The notes: a model not told the origin generated them from the sequence alone. Shown: positions 35,281 to 44,582, counted from the stretch's first letter. The stretch: DNA of 64,000 nt from Roseiarcus sp963835215 (GCA_963835215.1 CAWIES010000002.1:434001-498000); one strand, 5' to 3'. Program-made: numbers and translations.

Positions 35281-36501
35281 ATGTGGATCGACATTCCCAA
35301 CTTGCGCCATCTGCGCGCCTTCGCCGCCGCGGTCGAACACGGCGGCGCGACGCGCGCGGCCGAGCGCGTTCATCTTTCGCAGCCGGCCGTGACGCAGGCC
35401 TTGGCCAAGCTAGAGGCGCGCCTCGGCGCCAAGCTGTTCGTCATCGGCGCCGACGGCATGCGGCCGACCGAGCTCGGGCGCCTGTTTCACGAGCGGGTCG
35501 CGCGCGCTCTCGAGCTGATCGAGAGCGGCGCGCGCGAAGCGTTGCGCGGCGAAGCGCGCGCGCCGAGCGGCGGCTTCGCCCATTTCGAGCGCCTGCTGAC
35601 CGTCGCCCAGTTGCGTGCGCTGGCGGCGATGCAGTTCAACCGCAATTTCAGTCTGGCCGCGCGCGAGCTCAGGCTTTCGCAGCCCTCGATCCACCGCGCC
35701 GCGCGCGATCTCGAACGCATCATGGGCGCGACGCTGTTTATCGCCACTCGCCAGGGGGTCGAGCTGACGCCGGCGGCCTCACAGTTCGCCCGCTACGCGG
35801 CGCTGGCTCATGCCGAGCTCATGCAAGGCTTCGCCGAGGTGTCCGATCGCCTGACCGCGGACCCGGGCGAGATTGTCATCGGCTCGATGCCATTTGCGCG
35901 CACGCGGCTGCTGCCCGATGCGCTCAACGCCCTCTCGCGCCTGCGCCCGCGTGCGCGAGTGAAGGTGATCTCCGCCCCCTATGACGGGCTGCTGGGGCGG
36001 CTGCGCCACGGCGTGATCGACTTCCTGATCGGCGCGCTGCGCGATCCCCCTCCAATCGACGACATCGTTCAGGAGCCGCTGTTCGATGACCCATTGTCGA
36101 TCGTCGTGCGTCACGACCATCCCCTCACCCTGCGCAATTCGGTGTCGCACGAGGATCTAATCGCCTACCCGTGGGTGGTCCCGGCCGAGGAAACGCCGAC
36201 CCGCGCTGTCTTCCACAATCTGTTCTCGCCCGAGGATGTCGCGCGCATGCCCGGCGGCGTGTTCGAGACCAGCTCGCTGGTGCTGCTGCGCGGGTTGCTG
36301 ACCGGCAGCGATCGGCTGGCGCTGCTCTCCGCCCGCCAGGCGCAATACGAGCTCGACCAGGGCCTGCTGGCGCTGGCGCCCTTCAGCGTGCCGATCGGGG
36401 CGCGCCGCATCGGCCTGACCTTCCGCCGCGGGTGGCGGCCGACGCCGACCCAGGCGCTGTTGCTGGGCTTCCTGCGCCGCTCGCGCGAGGCGACCGCCTA
36501 A
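35281..36501 (+). CDS. LysR-type regulator with two N-terminal DNA-binding domains
   Basis: A 406-residue regulator, about 100 longer than a normal LysR protein because it has two winged HTH domains in tandem. The first is LRHLRAFAAAVEHGGATRAAERVHLSQPAVTQALAKLEARLGAKLF (about 8-55). The second is LRALAAMQFNRNFSLAARELRLSQPSIHRAARDLERIMGATLF (about 112-155). A single effector domain follows (GEIVIGSMPFARTRLLPDAL ... LIGALRDPPPIDDIVQEPLFDDPLSIVVRHDHPL). It sits between the two arms of the protocatechuate cluster and is its probable regulator. Confidence 0.9.
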   Translation: MWIDIPNLRHLRAFAAAVEHGGATRAAERVHLSQPAVTQALAKLEARLGAKLFVIGADGMRPTELGRLFHERVARALELIESGAREALRGEARAPSGGFAHFERLLTVAQLRALAAMQFNRNFSLAARELRLSQPSIHRAARDLERIMGATLFIATRQGVELTPAASQFARYAALAHAELMQGFAEVSDRLTADPGEIVIGSMPFARTRLLPDALNALSRLRPRARVKVISAPYDGLLGRLRHGVIDFLIGALRDPPPIDDIVQEPLFDDPLSIVVRHDHPLTLRNSVSHEDLIAYPWVVPAEETPTRAVFHNLFSPEDVARMPGGVFETSSLVLLRGLLTGSDRLALLSARQAQYELDQGLLALAPFSVPIGARRIGLTFRRGWRPTPTQALLLGFLRRSREATA

Positions 36502-36604
36502 GGCGCCGGACCGGGCGGCGCTATAGGGAAATTGAATGGCCGGCGGCGCTCTTTATCCTCGCCGCCCGCCGCGCCGCCGTGAGAGCGTCGAACCGGGAGG
36601 AAAC

Positions 36605-37536
36605 ATGGCGCCAAGGCCGACCAACGTCGACACGATCGCCTTTCTCGGCTTTGGCGAGGCGGCGCAGGCGTTCCTGAAGGGCTGGCGCACCCGGCCGGAG
36701 TTTTCCGCGCGGGTGGTCGCCTACGACGCGAAGACGGATTCGCCCGAACTCCAGCGCGCGCGAAGCCAAGCGCGCCGACTACGCCAAGGCGGGCGTGGAA
36801 GGCGCGACCAGCGCCCCGGCGGCAGTCGCCGGCGCGCGGCTGGTGTTTTCGGTCGTGACCGCCGACCAGGCGCATACTGCGATGCTCGCCGCTGCTGCCT
36901 GGCCTGGCGCCGGGCGCGTTTGTCTTCGACTGCAATTCCTGCGCGCCGCAGACCAAAGTGCGCTCGGCCGCCAAGGCGGAGGCGGCAGGCGCGCGCTACG
37001 TCGATGTCGCCGTGATGTCCCCCGTCCACCCGCGCCTGCATCGCTCGCCGCTGCTGATCAGCGGCCCGCACGTCGCCGCGGCGGCGGTGGCGCTCGCCGG
37101 GCTCGACATGAGCGCGACCATTCACGAGGGCCCGGTTGGCTCGTCGTCATCGGTCAAGATGATCCGCTCGGTGATGATCAAGGGGCTCGAAGCGCTGGTG
37201 TGCGAATGCGTGTTCGCCGGCCGCAAGGCGGGCGTGGACGCTGTCGTGCTCGCCTCGCTCGACGAGACCTTCCCCGGTTTCGACTGGAAGAAACGCGCCG
37301 CCTACATGTTGGAGCGAGTGACGACGCATGGCGTGCGCCGCGCCGCCGAAATGCGTGAGGTCGCGCTGACTGTCGATCAACTCGGCCTCGAGGGCGTCAT
37401 GTCGCGTGGTGCGGTCGCCTGGCAACAAAAAATCGGCGAACTCGGATTGCGCGCCAGCGAGGGCGATACTTCCGACTACCGCGACCTCGCCGACCGCGCG
37501 CTGGCGGCGCTCGAGGCCAAGGGAGAGACGACATGA
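36605..37536 (+). CDS. 6-phosphogluconate-dehydrogenase-like NAD(P)-binding protein, DUF1932 type (two apparent frameshifts)
   Basis: A beta-hydroxyacid-dehydrogenase-like protein. The N-terminal Rossmann start is VDTIAFLGFGEAAQAFLKGW. Continuing after removal of a base near 36761 gives RADYAKAGVEGATSAPAAVAGARLVFSVVTADQAHTAML, and after a base near 36900 gives PGAFVFDCNSCAPQTKVRSAAKAEAAGARYVDVAVMSPVHP. The C-terminal DUF1932-like helical domain (SSSVKMIRSVMIKGLEALVCECVFAGRKAGVD) follows. It is intact apart from the two extra bases. The stop overlaps the ligC ATG. Its role in the aromatic pathway is unknown. Confidence 0.75.
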
Positions 37537-38477
37537 AGCTCTGCGTCGCCGGCGCCGCGGGGGCCTTTGGCGTCAAGCATCTCGATGCGCTGGCGGCGAT
37601 CTCCGGCGTCGAGGTGGCCAGCGTCGTCGGCTCGTCCGACGCGATCGCCGACCTCGCCGCTGAGCGCAGCATCCCGCACGCGACCAAGACGCTCGCCGAG
37701 GCGCTGGCGCGCCCGGAGGTTGAAGCGGTGATCCTGTCGACGCCGACACAGCTCCACGCCGCTCAGGCGATCGCCTGCCTAAAGGCGGGCAAGCACGTGC
37801 TGGTCGAAATCCCGATGGCCGACAACCTCGCCGACAGCGAAGCGATCGTGCGCGCGCAGAAGGAGACCGGCCTGGTCGCCATGGCCGGCCATGTCCGGCG
37901 CTTCAATCCGAGCCATCAATGGATCCACAACAAGATCATCGCCGGCGAATTGAAGATCCAGCAGATGGACGTGCAGACCTATTTCTTCCGCCGCACCAAT
38001 CTCAACGCGCTCGGCAAGCCGCGCAGTTGGACCGATCATCTGCTGTGGCACCATGCCTGCCACACCGTCGATCTCTTTCAATATCAGACCGGCGAGATCG
38101 CGGCCGAAGCGTTCGGTCTGCAGGGGCCCAAGCACCCGACGCTCGGCATCGCGATGGATATGTCGATCGGCATGAAATCACCGTCGGGCGCGATTTGCAC
38201 GCTGTCGCTATCGTTCAACAACAAGGGGCCGCTCGGCACATTCTTCCGCTACATCTGCGACAACGGCACCTATATCGCGCGCTACGACGACCTCTATGAC
38301 GGCGAAGAGAAAAAAATCGACCTGACTGGCGTCGCCGTCTCCAACAATGGCATCGAACTCATCGACCGCGAGTTCGTCGCCGCGATCCGCGAAGGGCGCG
38401 AGCCCAACGGCTCGGTCGCCCAATGCTTGCCGGCGATGCGCACGCTCGACCGGATCGAGAAGTCGATGCGCAACTAG
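37533..38477 (+). CDS. ligC: 4-carboxy-2-hydroxymuconate-6-semialdehyde dehydrogenase
   Basis: A 314-residue Gfo/Idh/MocA-family NAD(P) dehydrogenase that oxidises the LigAB ring-cleavage product, as its cyclic hemiacetal, to 2-pyrone-4,6-dicarboxylate. Rossmann motif KLCVAGAAGAFGVKHLDAL; EAVILSTPTQLHAAQAIACLKAGKHVLVEIPMADNLADSEAI; the substrate-domain histidines are in WTDHLLWHHACHTVDLFQYQ. It shares an ATGA overlap with the preceding gene. It completes the pathway although it is transcribed away from ligAB. Confidence 0.92.
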   Translation: MKLCVAGAAGAFGVKHLDALAAISGVEVASVVGSSDAIADLAAERSIPHATKTLAEALARPEVEAVILSTPTQLHAAQAIACLKAGKHVLVEIPMADNLADSEAIVRAQKETGLVAMAGHVRRFNPSHQWIHNKIIAGELKIQQMDVQTYFFRRTNLNALGKPRSWTDHLLWHHACHTVDLFQYQTGEIAAEAFGLQGPKHPTLGIAMDMSIGMKSPSGAICTLSLSFNNKGPLGTFFRYICDNGTYIARYDDLYDGEEKKIDLTGVAVSNNGIELIDREFVAAIREGREPNGSVAQCLPAMRTLDRIEKSMRN

Positions 38478-38519
38478 GCCTTCCCGCGCTTCGCGCGACG
38501 GGTCGCCATTCGGGAGCCC

Positions 38520-39686
38520 ATGATGTTTCGCTTCGATCCCTTTTCCTCCGAGACCGACGCCAACCCGTTTCCCGCCTATCGCCGGCTGCGCGAGGAGTTC
38601 CCGTGTTTCTGGAGCGAGGAGGCCAACATGTGGGTGCTCTCCCGCTTTGCCGACATTGTCGCCGCGCTCAATGATTGGGGCACGTTTTCGTCGGCTCAGG
38701 GTAACATGATGACCGAGTTGCCCAACCGCGCCGGCGCGACGCTCGGCACCACCGATCCGCCGCGCCACGATCGGCTGCGCGCGCTGGTCCAATACGCCTT
38801 CATGAAACGCAATTTGGATTCGCTGACCGGGCCGATCCGCGACATCGCCCGCAACGCGGCGCTCGCGCTTCGCGGGCGCAAGCAATTCGATTTCATCGAG
38901 GAGTTCAGCTCCAAGTTCACCGTGCGCGTGCTGTTCGCCGCGCTGGGACTGCCGCTCGGCGACGAGGCCGTGGTGCGCCAGAAGGCGGTGTTGATGGTGC
39001 AGTCGGACCCGGTCACCCGCAACAAGGGGCCCGAGCACATCGCCGCCTATGAATGGATGCAGGTCTACGCGGCCAAGGTGATCGCCGAGCGCCGCGCCAA
39101 TCCGCAGAACGATCTCATCTCGCACTTCTCGCAAGCCGAGATCGACGGCGATCGGCTCGACGAGCGCGAGGTGCTGCTGACGACGACGACATTGATCATG
39201 GCCGGCGTCGAATCGCTCGGCGGCTTCATGTCGATGTTCGGCTACAATCTCGCGAGCTTCCCCGAGGCGCGGCGCGCGGTGGTCGCCAATCCCGTACTGA
39301 TCGCCGACGCGATCGAGGAATCGCTGCGCTTCAACACCTCGGCGCAGCGTTTCCGCCGCTGCCTGACCAAGGACATCGAGTTGCACGGCCAGCAACTGCA
39401 CGCCGGCCAATTCGTCTGCCTCGCCTACGGCTCCGGCAATCGCGACGAGCGGCAATATCCCAACGCCGACTCCTACGATATCGCGCGCAAGCCGCGCGGC
39501 CATCTCGGCTTCGGCGGTTCGGTGCATGCGTGTCTCGGCGCGAGCATCGCGCGCCTGTCGATCAAGATCGCGATGGAAGAATTCAACAGCGTGTTCCCCG
39601 ACTACCATCGCGCCGAGGAAAACCCACCCTGGATGCCCTCCTCGACCTTCCGCAGCCCGATGCGGCTGATGCTGGAGGTGGCGTAA
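38520..39686 (+). CDS. Cytochrome P450
   Basis: A soluble bacterial P450 of 388 residues. The heme loop is HLGFGGSVHACLGASIAR, with the thiolate cysteine in F-G-G-x3-A-C-L-G. The K-helix E-x-x-R is EESLRF. The I-helix reads LIMAGVESLGGF, with Glu-Ser where Asp/Glu-Thr is usual. N-terminal DPFSSETDANPFPAYRRLREE and GTTDPPRHDRLRALV are also typical. No ferredoxin or reductase gene is nearby. The position after ligC suggests oxidation or O-demethylation of an aromatic precursor of protocatechuate, which is inference. Confidence 0.92.
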   Translation: MMFRFDPFSSETDANPFPAYRRLREEFPCFWSEEANMWVLSRFADIVAALNDWGTFSSAQGNMMTELPNRAGATLGTTDPPRHDRLRALVQYAFMKRNLDSLTGPIRDIARNAALALRGRKQFDFIEEFSSKFTVRVLFAALGLPLGDEAVVRQKAVLMVQSDPVTRNKGPEHIAAYEWMQVYAAKVIAERRANPQNDLISHFSQAEIDGDRLDEREVLLTTTTLIMAGVESLGGFMSMFGYNLASFPEARRAVVANPVLIADAIEESLRFNTSAQRFRRCLTKDIELHGQQLHAGQFVCLAYGSGNRDERQYPNADSYDIARKPRGHLGFGGSVHACLGASIARLSIKIAMEEFNSVFPDYHRAEENPPWMPSSTFRSPMRLMLEVA

Positions 39687-39761
39687 TTCCCTTCTTGCGC
39701 AGCAATTGCGCCGCGAGACGCCTCGCGGCGCCAAGCTATCTCTCCTTCAGGAGTCTCTGCC

Positions 39762-40562
39762 ATGGACCTAGCGCTCACCGGCAAGATCGCCATCGTCACC
39801 GGCAGCAGCCGCGGCATCGGCAAGGCGATCGCCGCGGCGCTGGCGCGCGAAGGGGTCGATGTCGCGCTCGTCGCTCGTGATCGGACCGCGCTCGACGCGA
39901 CGGCGGCTGAGCTCGCCGCCGCCACCGGATGCAAGATCAAGTCCTACGCCGCCGACACCGGCGACGACGGCGCGGTCAAGGCGATGGTCGCCGCCGTCGT
40001 CGCGGATTTCGGCGGCGTCGACATTCTGGTCAATTGCGCCGCCCAGCCCGCCGGCCAGTCGAAGCCGCCCGGCCTCGCCGAGATCACGGCTGAGGCGCTA
40101 TGGGCCGAGGTCAACGTCAAAGTCATGGGCTATCTGCGCACCGCTCGCGAAGTTGTCGGCCCGATGGCGGCGCGCGGCGGCGGGCGCATCGTCAACATCA
40201 GCGGCCTCGCCGCCCGCATGACCGGCAGCACGATCGGCACGATCCGCAACATTTCGGTCGCCGCGCTGACCAAGAACCTCGCCGACGAATTGGCGCCAAG
40301 GGGCATCTCGGTCGTGTGCGTCCATCCCGGCACGATCCGCACCGAGAAGACCCCTGGCGTGGTCGCTCGCCGGGCGGCGGCGCTCGGGCTCGAGCCGGCC
40401 GAAGTCGAGCGGCGAATGGCCTCGGCCAACCTGATCGGCCGCCTCGTCACCGCCGAGGAGATCGGCGATCTCGTCGCGTTTCTTGCTTCGCCCAAGGCCG
40501 CCCCGATCGACGGCGACGCCATCGCCGCCGGTGGCGGCGCGCCGGGGGCGATTTACTACTGA
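39762..40562 (+). CDS. Short-chain dehydrogenase/reductase
   Basis: A 266-residue classical SDR. Cofactor motif AIVTGSSRGIGKAIAAALARE, NxAA-type motif (VDILVNCAAQPAG), and catalytic serine in GGRIVNISGLAARMTG. The usual YxxxK position reads RNISVAALTKNLADELA, with no clear tyrosine, so the standard catalytic tetrad may be altered. A GGAG site precedes ATG 39762. It probably belongs to the rightward aromatic-degradation arm, but the substrate is unknown. Confidence 0.85.
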   Translation: MDLALTGKIAIVTGSSRGIGKAIAAALAREGVDVALVARDRTALDATAAELAAATGCKIKSYAADTGDDGAVKAMVAAVVADFGGVDILVNCAAQPAGQSKPPGLAEITAEALWAEVNVKVMGYLRTAREVVGPMAARGGGRIVNISGLAARMTGSTIGTIRNISVAALTKNLADELAPRGISVVCVHPGTIRTEKTPGVVARRAAALGLEPAEVERRMASANLIGRLVTAEEIGDLVAFLASPKAAPIDGDAIAAGGGAPGAIYY

Positions 40563-40600
40563 GGCGACCCTTCCCCGCTGCGCGGAGAAGGAGGCGCTGG

Positions 40601-41854
40601 TCAGCCTCTCCGCCCCGTGAGCCAGGCGTGGACGCGCTCGGCGGCCATCGCTCCGGAACGGGCTGAACCTTCCAGGCAATCGGGCAAGCCGGTCTGCACA
40701 TAGGCGCCGGCGAGGAACAGGTTGGGCCACCGCGTTTGGCAGGCTGGCCTGAGCGCGTCCTGCTCCGACGTTGCGGCGAAAATGGCGCGGGCGCGGCGCA
40801 CGACTCGCCATGCCGGCATCGCGTCCGAGAGGCCGGTCAGCGCCGCGACGTCGCGCCAGGCGTCGGCGGCGACGCGCTCGCGCGGCCGATCGGCGAGCGC
40901 GCCGGCGCCGTAGAGGACCGCCGTCATGCCCTCCCCGGCGCTGAGCAGCCAGTGGATCGTTCCGTGGACGACGCCGACGACTGGCGGCGCGCCGCGCGGG
41001 GCGGGCACGGCGAAATGGACGTGAACCACGGCGCTGAATTCCTGAGGCGTGCTAACGCCCGGCGCCAGCGTCGCCAACGCTTGGGGCGGCGTCGCCAGGA
41101 TGACAGCGTCGCGATCTTCGAGATCGACGTGGTCGTGGGCGAACTCAAGCGCGGCGACGCGCTCGCCCACGACGTGCAATCCGGTCAGTCGGCGCTCGAA
41201 ACGAACGATCGCCCTGCGCCGCGCCAGCGTTTTTAGCGCCGGCTCGATGAGCGCGCGCGCGAGGCCGCGCCGAGGCGCAAGGAGCCGGGCCCCACCCCAA
41301 CCCGCCGCGCCAAGCGCCGCTCCGGCGAGCCGCGCCGAGGCGCGCTCGGGATTGACGCCGAGCGCCGTCAACGCCAATGGCCGCCACAGACGTTCGGCCG
41401 CCGGACCGACACCCGGCGCGCAATCGGCGAGGCACGCGGCGGCGGGGGCGCGGGCGAGCCGCGCCGCCCGCCAATAGTCAGCGGGTCGGACGCCGGGTGG
41501 GCGACGCTTCGAATTGATGAGCGCCCACGACCAGCGGGCCGGCCGCAGCGTCCAGCGTTCGCCGCTCGCCAAATCGGCGAAGGCGATCCCTTGGGGCGCC
41601 GCCTCGCGCCACTGGGCGCTCGCGCCGACCGCCTCGATTAGCGCCAGCGCGCCGCTCCAGCTCGACAAAATGAAGTCGGCGGCGCCGTCAAAGCTCGTTT
41701 CGGCGGCTTCGTCGAACAGCGGCCGCCGCCGGCCGCCGGCAAGCGTGGCGCTTTCATGGACCACGATGTCGGCTTCATCGAGGGCGGCAAGATGAACCGC
41801 AGCCGAAAGCCCGGATACTCCGGCGCCGACGACGTGAACAATTGGGCGGGTCAT
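40601..41854 (-). CDS. hpnE: Squalene-associated FAD-dependent desaturase HpnE
   Basis: A 417-residue flavin amine-oxidase/phytoene-desaturase-like protein. The FAD motif is VHVVGAGVSGLSAAVHLAALDEADIVVHESATLAGGRRRPLFD and the C-terminal block is WPNLFLAGAYVQTGLPDCLEGSARSGAMAAERV. HpnE oxidises hydroxysqualene-type intermediates in the HpnCDE route to squalene for hopanoids. Here it stands without hpnC or hpnD. Start ATG at 41854. Confidence 0.85.
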   Translation of the reverse strand: MTRPIVHVVGAGVSGLSAAVHLAALDEADIVVHESATLAGGRRRPLFDEAAETSFDGAADFILSSWSGALALIEAVGASAQWREAAPQGIAFADLASGERWTLRPARWSWALINSKRRPPGVRPADYWRAARLARAPAAACLADCAPGVGPAAERLWRPLALTALGVNPERASARLAGAALGAAGWGGARLLAPRRGLARALIEPALKTLARRRAIVRFERRLTGLHVVGERVAALEFAHDHVDLEDRDAVILATPPQALATLAPGVSTPQEFSAVVHVHFAVPAPRGAPPVVGVVHGTIHWLLSAGEGMTAVLYGAGALADRPRERVAADAWRDVAALTGLSDAMPAWRVVRRARAIFAATSEQDALRPACQTRWPNLFLAGAYVQTGLPDCLEGSARSGAMAAERVHAWLTGRRG

Positions 41855-42033
41855 CGCGCCTTTCCGACCGCAGCGGCCCCGCAAGCGGGCCAAGGACGCG
41901 AGCCAAGACTCAGCCGAGTCGCAGCGTCAAGGAAATTAGCCGCGCGCCCCCGCTCCCCGGGGGTGCGCAAGAACTCGGCTCGCCGCTTTCAGGCGCTTGT
42001 CCACCTCAGGCGTCGCCAGCGGCCTGCTGCGCA

Positions 42034-42930
42034 TCACTCGCGCGATACAGATAGCCCTGCGAGAAGCGGAGCGTATGCGGCGAGCCTGCGGGAGACGAAG
42101 TCCGTGAAGAGCCGCACCCGCTTCGTCTTGCGTGTCTCCCCCTGTGCGAGAAGCCAGACCGTTCCGTACATATGCAGGTCGGTTCCCGGCGCCCTCGCCA
42201 ACAGCAGGTCGGCGTCGCCGACGAAGCACGGCAACGTCGTGATCCCCAGCCCTTGCCGTACCGCAGCGATCTGCGCGTCGGCGTCCGTGACCCTGAATGG
42301 AACCCCCGTGACGCCAAGCTCACCCGCGCTCGCCCAAGCCGGAGTTCCATGAGCGCTTATGACGATCCACCGGATGGGATCAGCCGCCCCCGCGCGCCAC
42401 GCGGCTAGTCGATCGCGGGACATGTAGACGCCGCCGAACAGCTCTGGTCCCTTCAGGCCGTGAAGATTGGGCGGGAGCGTCTTGCGGTCGTAGACGACGC
42501 GGATCGCGACATCAGCCTCTCGGTTGGTCAGATTCGCCAGCTCGCCGGACGACAAAATTTCCATCTCGATGTCCGGATGCAGACGCGCGAAATCGGCGAA
42601 ATCCGGCATGAGTAGGTGTGTCGCAAGCGGCGGCGCCAGCGTCACCCGCAGAAGCCCGCGCACGCTCTGGTCGCGCCCGAAAACACGCGTCTCCAGCCGG
42701 TGCGACGACGCTTCCATCTGCTCCGCGAACTCGAGGACCTCGTCGCCCGCGGCCGTTAGGCGGTAGCCCGAAGGCAGCCTTTCGAACATATGCTCGCCGA
42801 GGCGCTCCTCAAGCTGGGCGATACGTCGCAGCACGGTCGAGTGGTTCACGCCGAGGCGCTCGGCGGCGGCCCGCACCGAGCCTCCGCGCGCGACGGCTAG
42901 AAAGTAGCGAACGTCATCCCACTCGATCAT
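42034..42930 (-). CDS. LysR-family transcriptional regulator
   Basis: A 298-residue regulator with an N-terminal HTH (WDDVRYFLAVARGGSVRAAAERLGVNHSTVLRRIAQLEERLGEHMFERL) and a LysR effector domain. The H-S-T-V-L-R-R-I recognition helix and start without a leader are typical of the subgroup that controls neighbouring oxidoreductase genes. It is divergent from the SDR gene at 43154 and probably regulates it. Start ATG at 42930 (MIEWDD) is preferred over a codon eight residues upstream. Confidence 0.9.
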   Translation of the reverse strand: MIEWDDVRYFLAVARGGSVRAAAERLGVNHSTVLRRIAQLEERLGEHMFERLPSGYRLTAAGDEVLEFAEQMEASSHRLETRVFGRDQSVRGLLRVTLAPPLATHLLMPDFADFARLHPDIEMEILSSGELANLTNREADVAIRVVYDRKTLPPNLHGLKGPELFGGVYMSRDRLAAWRAGAADPIRWIVISAHGTPAWASAGELGVTGVPFRVTDADAQIAAVRQGLGITTLPCFVGDADLLLARAPGTDLHMYGTVWLLAQGETRKTKRVRLFTDFVSRRLAAYAPLLAGLSVSRE

Positions 42931-43153
42931 GGCGCCGCAGGATACGCCTTGCAAAAGCAGCGTCCAATACCGTCGAACTTCCCCTCGAATGTGGGGTGGC
43001 GGCGGCGCCGATCGTCGCGGCTGGCGTCAGTCGTCCAGCCGGATCGATTTCGCACCACGGATGTGCGCGCTTGCGCACTCAACGCCTGACGGCGGCAGAC
43101 CCACGTCATGGTCGGCGGGGATGTCCCCGAACGACCAAAGACGGAGCGAAGTC

Positions 43154-43888
43154 ATGGGAAAGCTTGAAGGTAAGGTTGCAGTCGTCACGGGGGCAACCTC
43201 CGGCATGGCGCTGGCGAGCGCCAAGCGGTTCGTTGAGGAAGGCGCGTATGTTTTCATCACGGGCCGAAAGCAGGAGGCGCTCGACGAAGCCGTCAAGCTG
43301 ATCGGCCGGAACGTGACCGGCGTGCGCGGCGACGCCGCCAATCTCGACGACCTCGACCGTCTGTTCGACACGGTCAAGCGGACAAAGGGCAGGATCGACG
43401 TGCTGTACGCGAGCGCCGGCATGGGCGAAGCCGTCCCGCTTGGCGAGATTACCGAGCAGCACTTCGATGCGACCTTCGGCCTGAATACGCGCGGCACGTT
43501 GTTCACCGTACAAAAGGCGTTGCCGCTGTTCAACGACGGCGGATCGATCTTCATGACCGGATCCGTTGCTTCGGTGAAGGGTTTTCCTGGTTACAGCGTT
43601 TATGCGGCGAGCAAGGCGGCGTTGCATGCATTCGCGCGCGCGTGGCTCAACGAGCTGAAGGGCAGAAATATCCGAGTGAATGTGTTGCATCCGGGGCCGA
43701 TCGCCACACCGATGCAGGACCAAGTTCTCACCGCGGAGGCAAAGCAGATGTTCGAATCCCTGATCCCGCGCGGGAAGATGGGTCGTCCGGAGGAAATCGC
43801 GACGGCCGCAGTGTTTCTTGCTTCAGACGATTCGAGCTTCGTGAACGGAGTGGAACTGTCTGTCGACGGCGGCCTCTCGGCCATCTGA
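43154..43888 (+). CDS. Short-chain dehydrogenase/reductase
   Basis: A 244-residue SDR: KVAVVTGATSGMALASAKRFVEEGAYVFITGR, DVLYASAGMGEAVPL (NAG-like), SIFMTGSVASVKGFPGYSVYAASKAALHAFARAW with a complete Ser-Tyr-Lys set (Y-A-A-S-K), and C-terminal FVNGVELSVDGGLSAI. The glycine motif has M in place of the third glycine-isoleucine (TSGMALA). Start ATG at 43154. Paired with the divergent LysR gene; substrate unknown. Confidence 0.9.
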   Translation: MGKLEGKVAVVTGATSGMALASAKRFVEEGAYVFITGRKQEALDEAVKLIGRNVTGVRGDAANLDDLDRLFDTVKRTKGRIDVLYASAGMGEAVPLGEITEQHFDATFGLNTRGTLFTVQKALPLFNDGGSIFMTGSVASVKGFPGYSVYAASKAALHAFARAWLNELKGRNIRVNVLHPGPIATPMQDQVLTAEAKQMFESLIPRGKMGRPEEIATAAVFLASDDSSFVNGVELSVDGGLSAI

Positions 43889-43979
43889 AAAACGCGCCGG
43901 TCGCCACGCGGCGGGGCGGATAACGCAGCGCCGCCGAAGATCGGGCAATCCATATCAACATCGGATTCGGAGAAGCATC

Positions 43980-44582
43980 ATGAGCTACGCGATTATCGGA
44001 TTCGGCGCCGTTGGCCAGGCCCTAGCCCACGCCTTCGCCCGTAAAAACATCGACGTGGCGGTCGCCAGCCGCCGGCCGGCCGACGCGCTGGCGCCGGAGG
44101 CTCGGGCGATTGGACCCTCGGTCGTCGCCAAGTCGCTGCGCGATGCGCTGGCGGCCGACACAATCATCCTGGCGGTCCCGTTCAGGGAGCATCGCGAGGT
44201 TGCGAAGGCCCTGCCGAGCTGGAAAGGCAAGACCGTCATCGACGCGACGAACGCGTTTGGAGTTCCCCTTGAAGAGCTGAACGGTCTGCCGTCCTCCGTT
44301 GTCATCGCAAAGGCGTTCACAGGCGCGAAGCTCGTGAAAGGTTTTAATCACCTGATTGCAGCTACCCTGGCTGCCGATCCGATCGTCGAGGGGGGTCACC
44401 GGGTCGTCTTTTTATCGAGCGACGACGAGGACGCGACCGTACCCGTGGCGGCCTTGGCCAAACAACTCGGGTTCGCGCCCGTTAAGTTGGGAAAGCTCAA
44501 CGAGGGTGGCGGGCTGGTGCATGCACGCGGCCGCACTTGGGGCCAGCTCATCTTCCAGGATTTGTTCAAGAAGGAGCCGTAA
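43980..44582 (+). CDS. NADPH-dependent F420-reductase-like NAD(P)-binding protein
   Basis: A 200-residue Rossmann protein resembling the F420-dependent NADP oxidoreductase fold: SYAIIGFGAVGQALAHAFARKNIDVAVASRRPAD, TIILAVPFREHREVAKALPSWKGKTVIDATNAFG, VKGFNHLIAATLAADP. It does not prove F420 use; many such proteins use only NADPH. It lies 91 nt after the SDR gene, probably in the same operon. Confidence 0.85.
   Translation: MSYAIIGFGAVGQALAHAFARKNIDVAVASRRPADALAPEARAIGPSVVAKSLRDALAADTIILAVPFREHREVAKALPSWKGKTVIDATNAFGVPLEELNGLPSSVVIAKAFTGAKLVKGFNHLIAATLAADPIVEGGHRVVFLSSDDEDATVPVAALAKQLGFAPVKLGKLNEGGGLVHARGRTWGQLIFQDLFKKEP

Noticed and set aside
36605..37536. Interpretation of the DUF1932-type gene as a decayed pseudogene.
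   Set aside because: All segments are otherwise family-typical and the breaks are single extra bases like those elsewhere, so error is more likely than decay.
38208..39734. Long antisense open frame (508 codons) opposite the P450 and ligC end.
   Set aside because: It is a mirror of strong GC-third-position genes on the other strand. The translation is low-complexity histidine/arginine/valine-rich without motifs.
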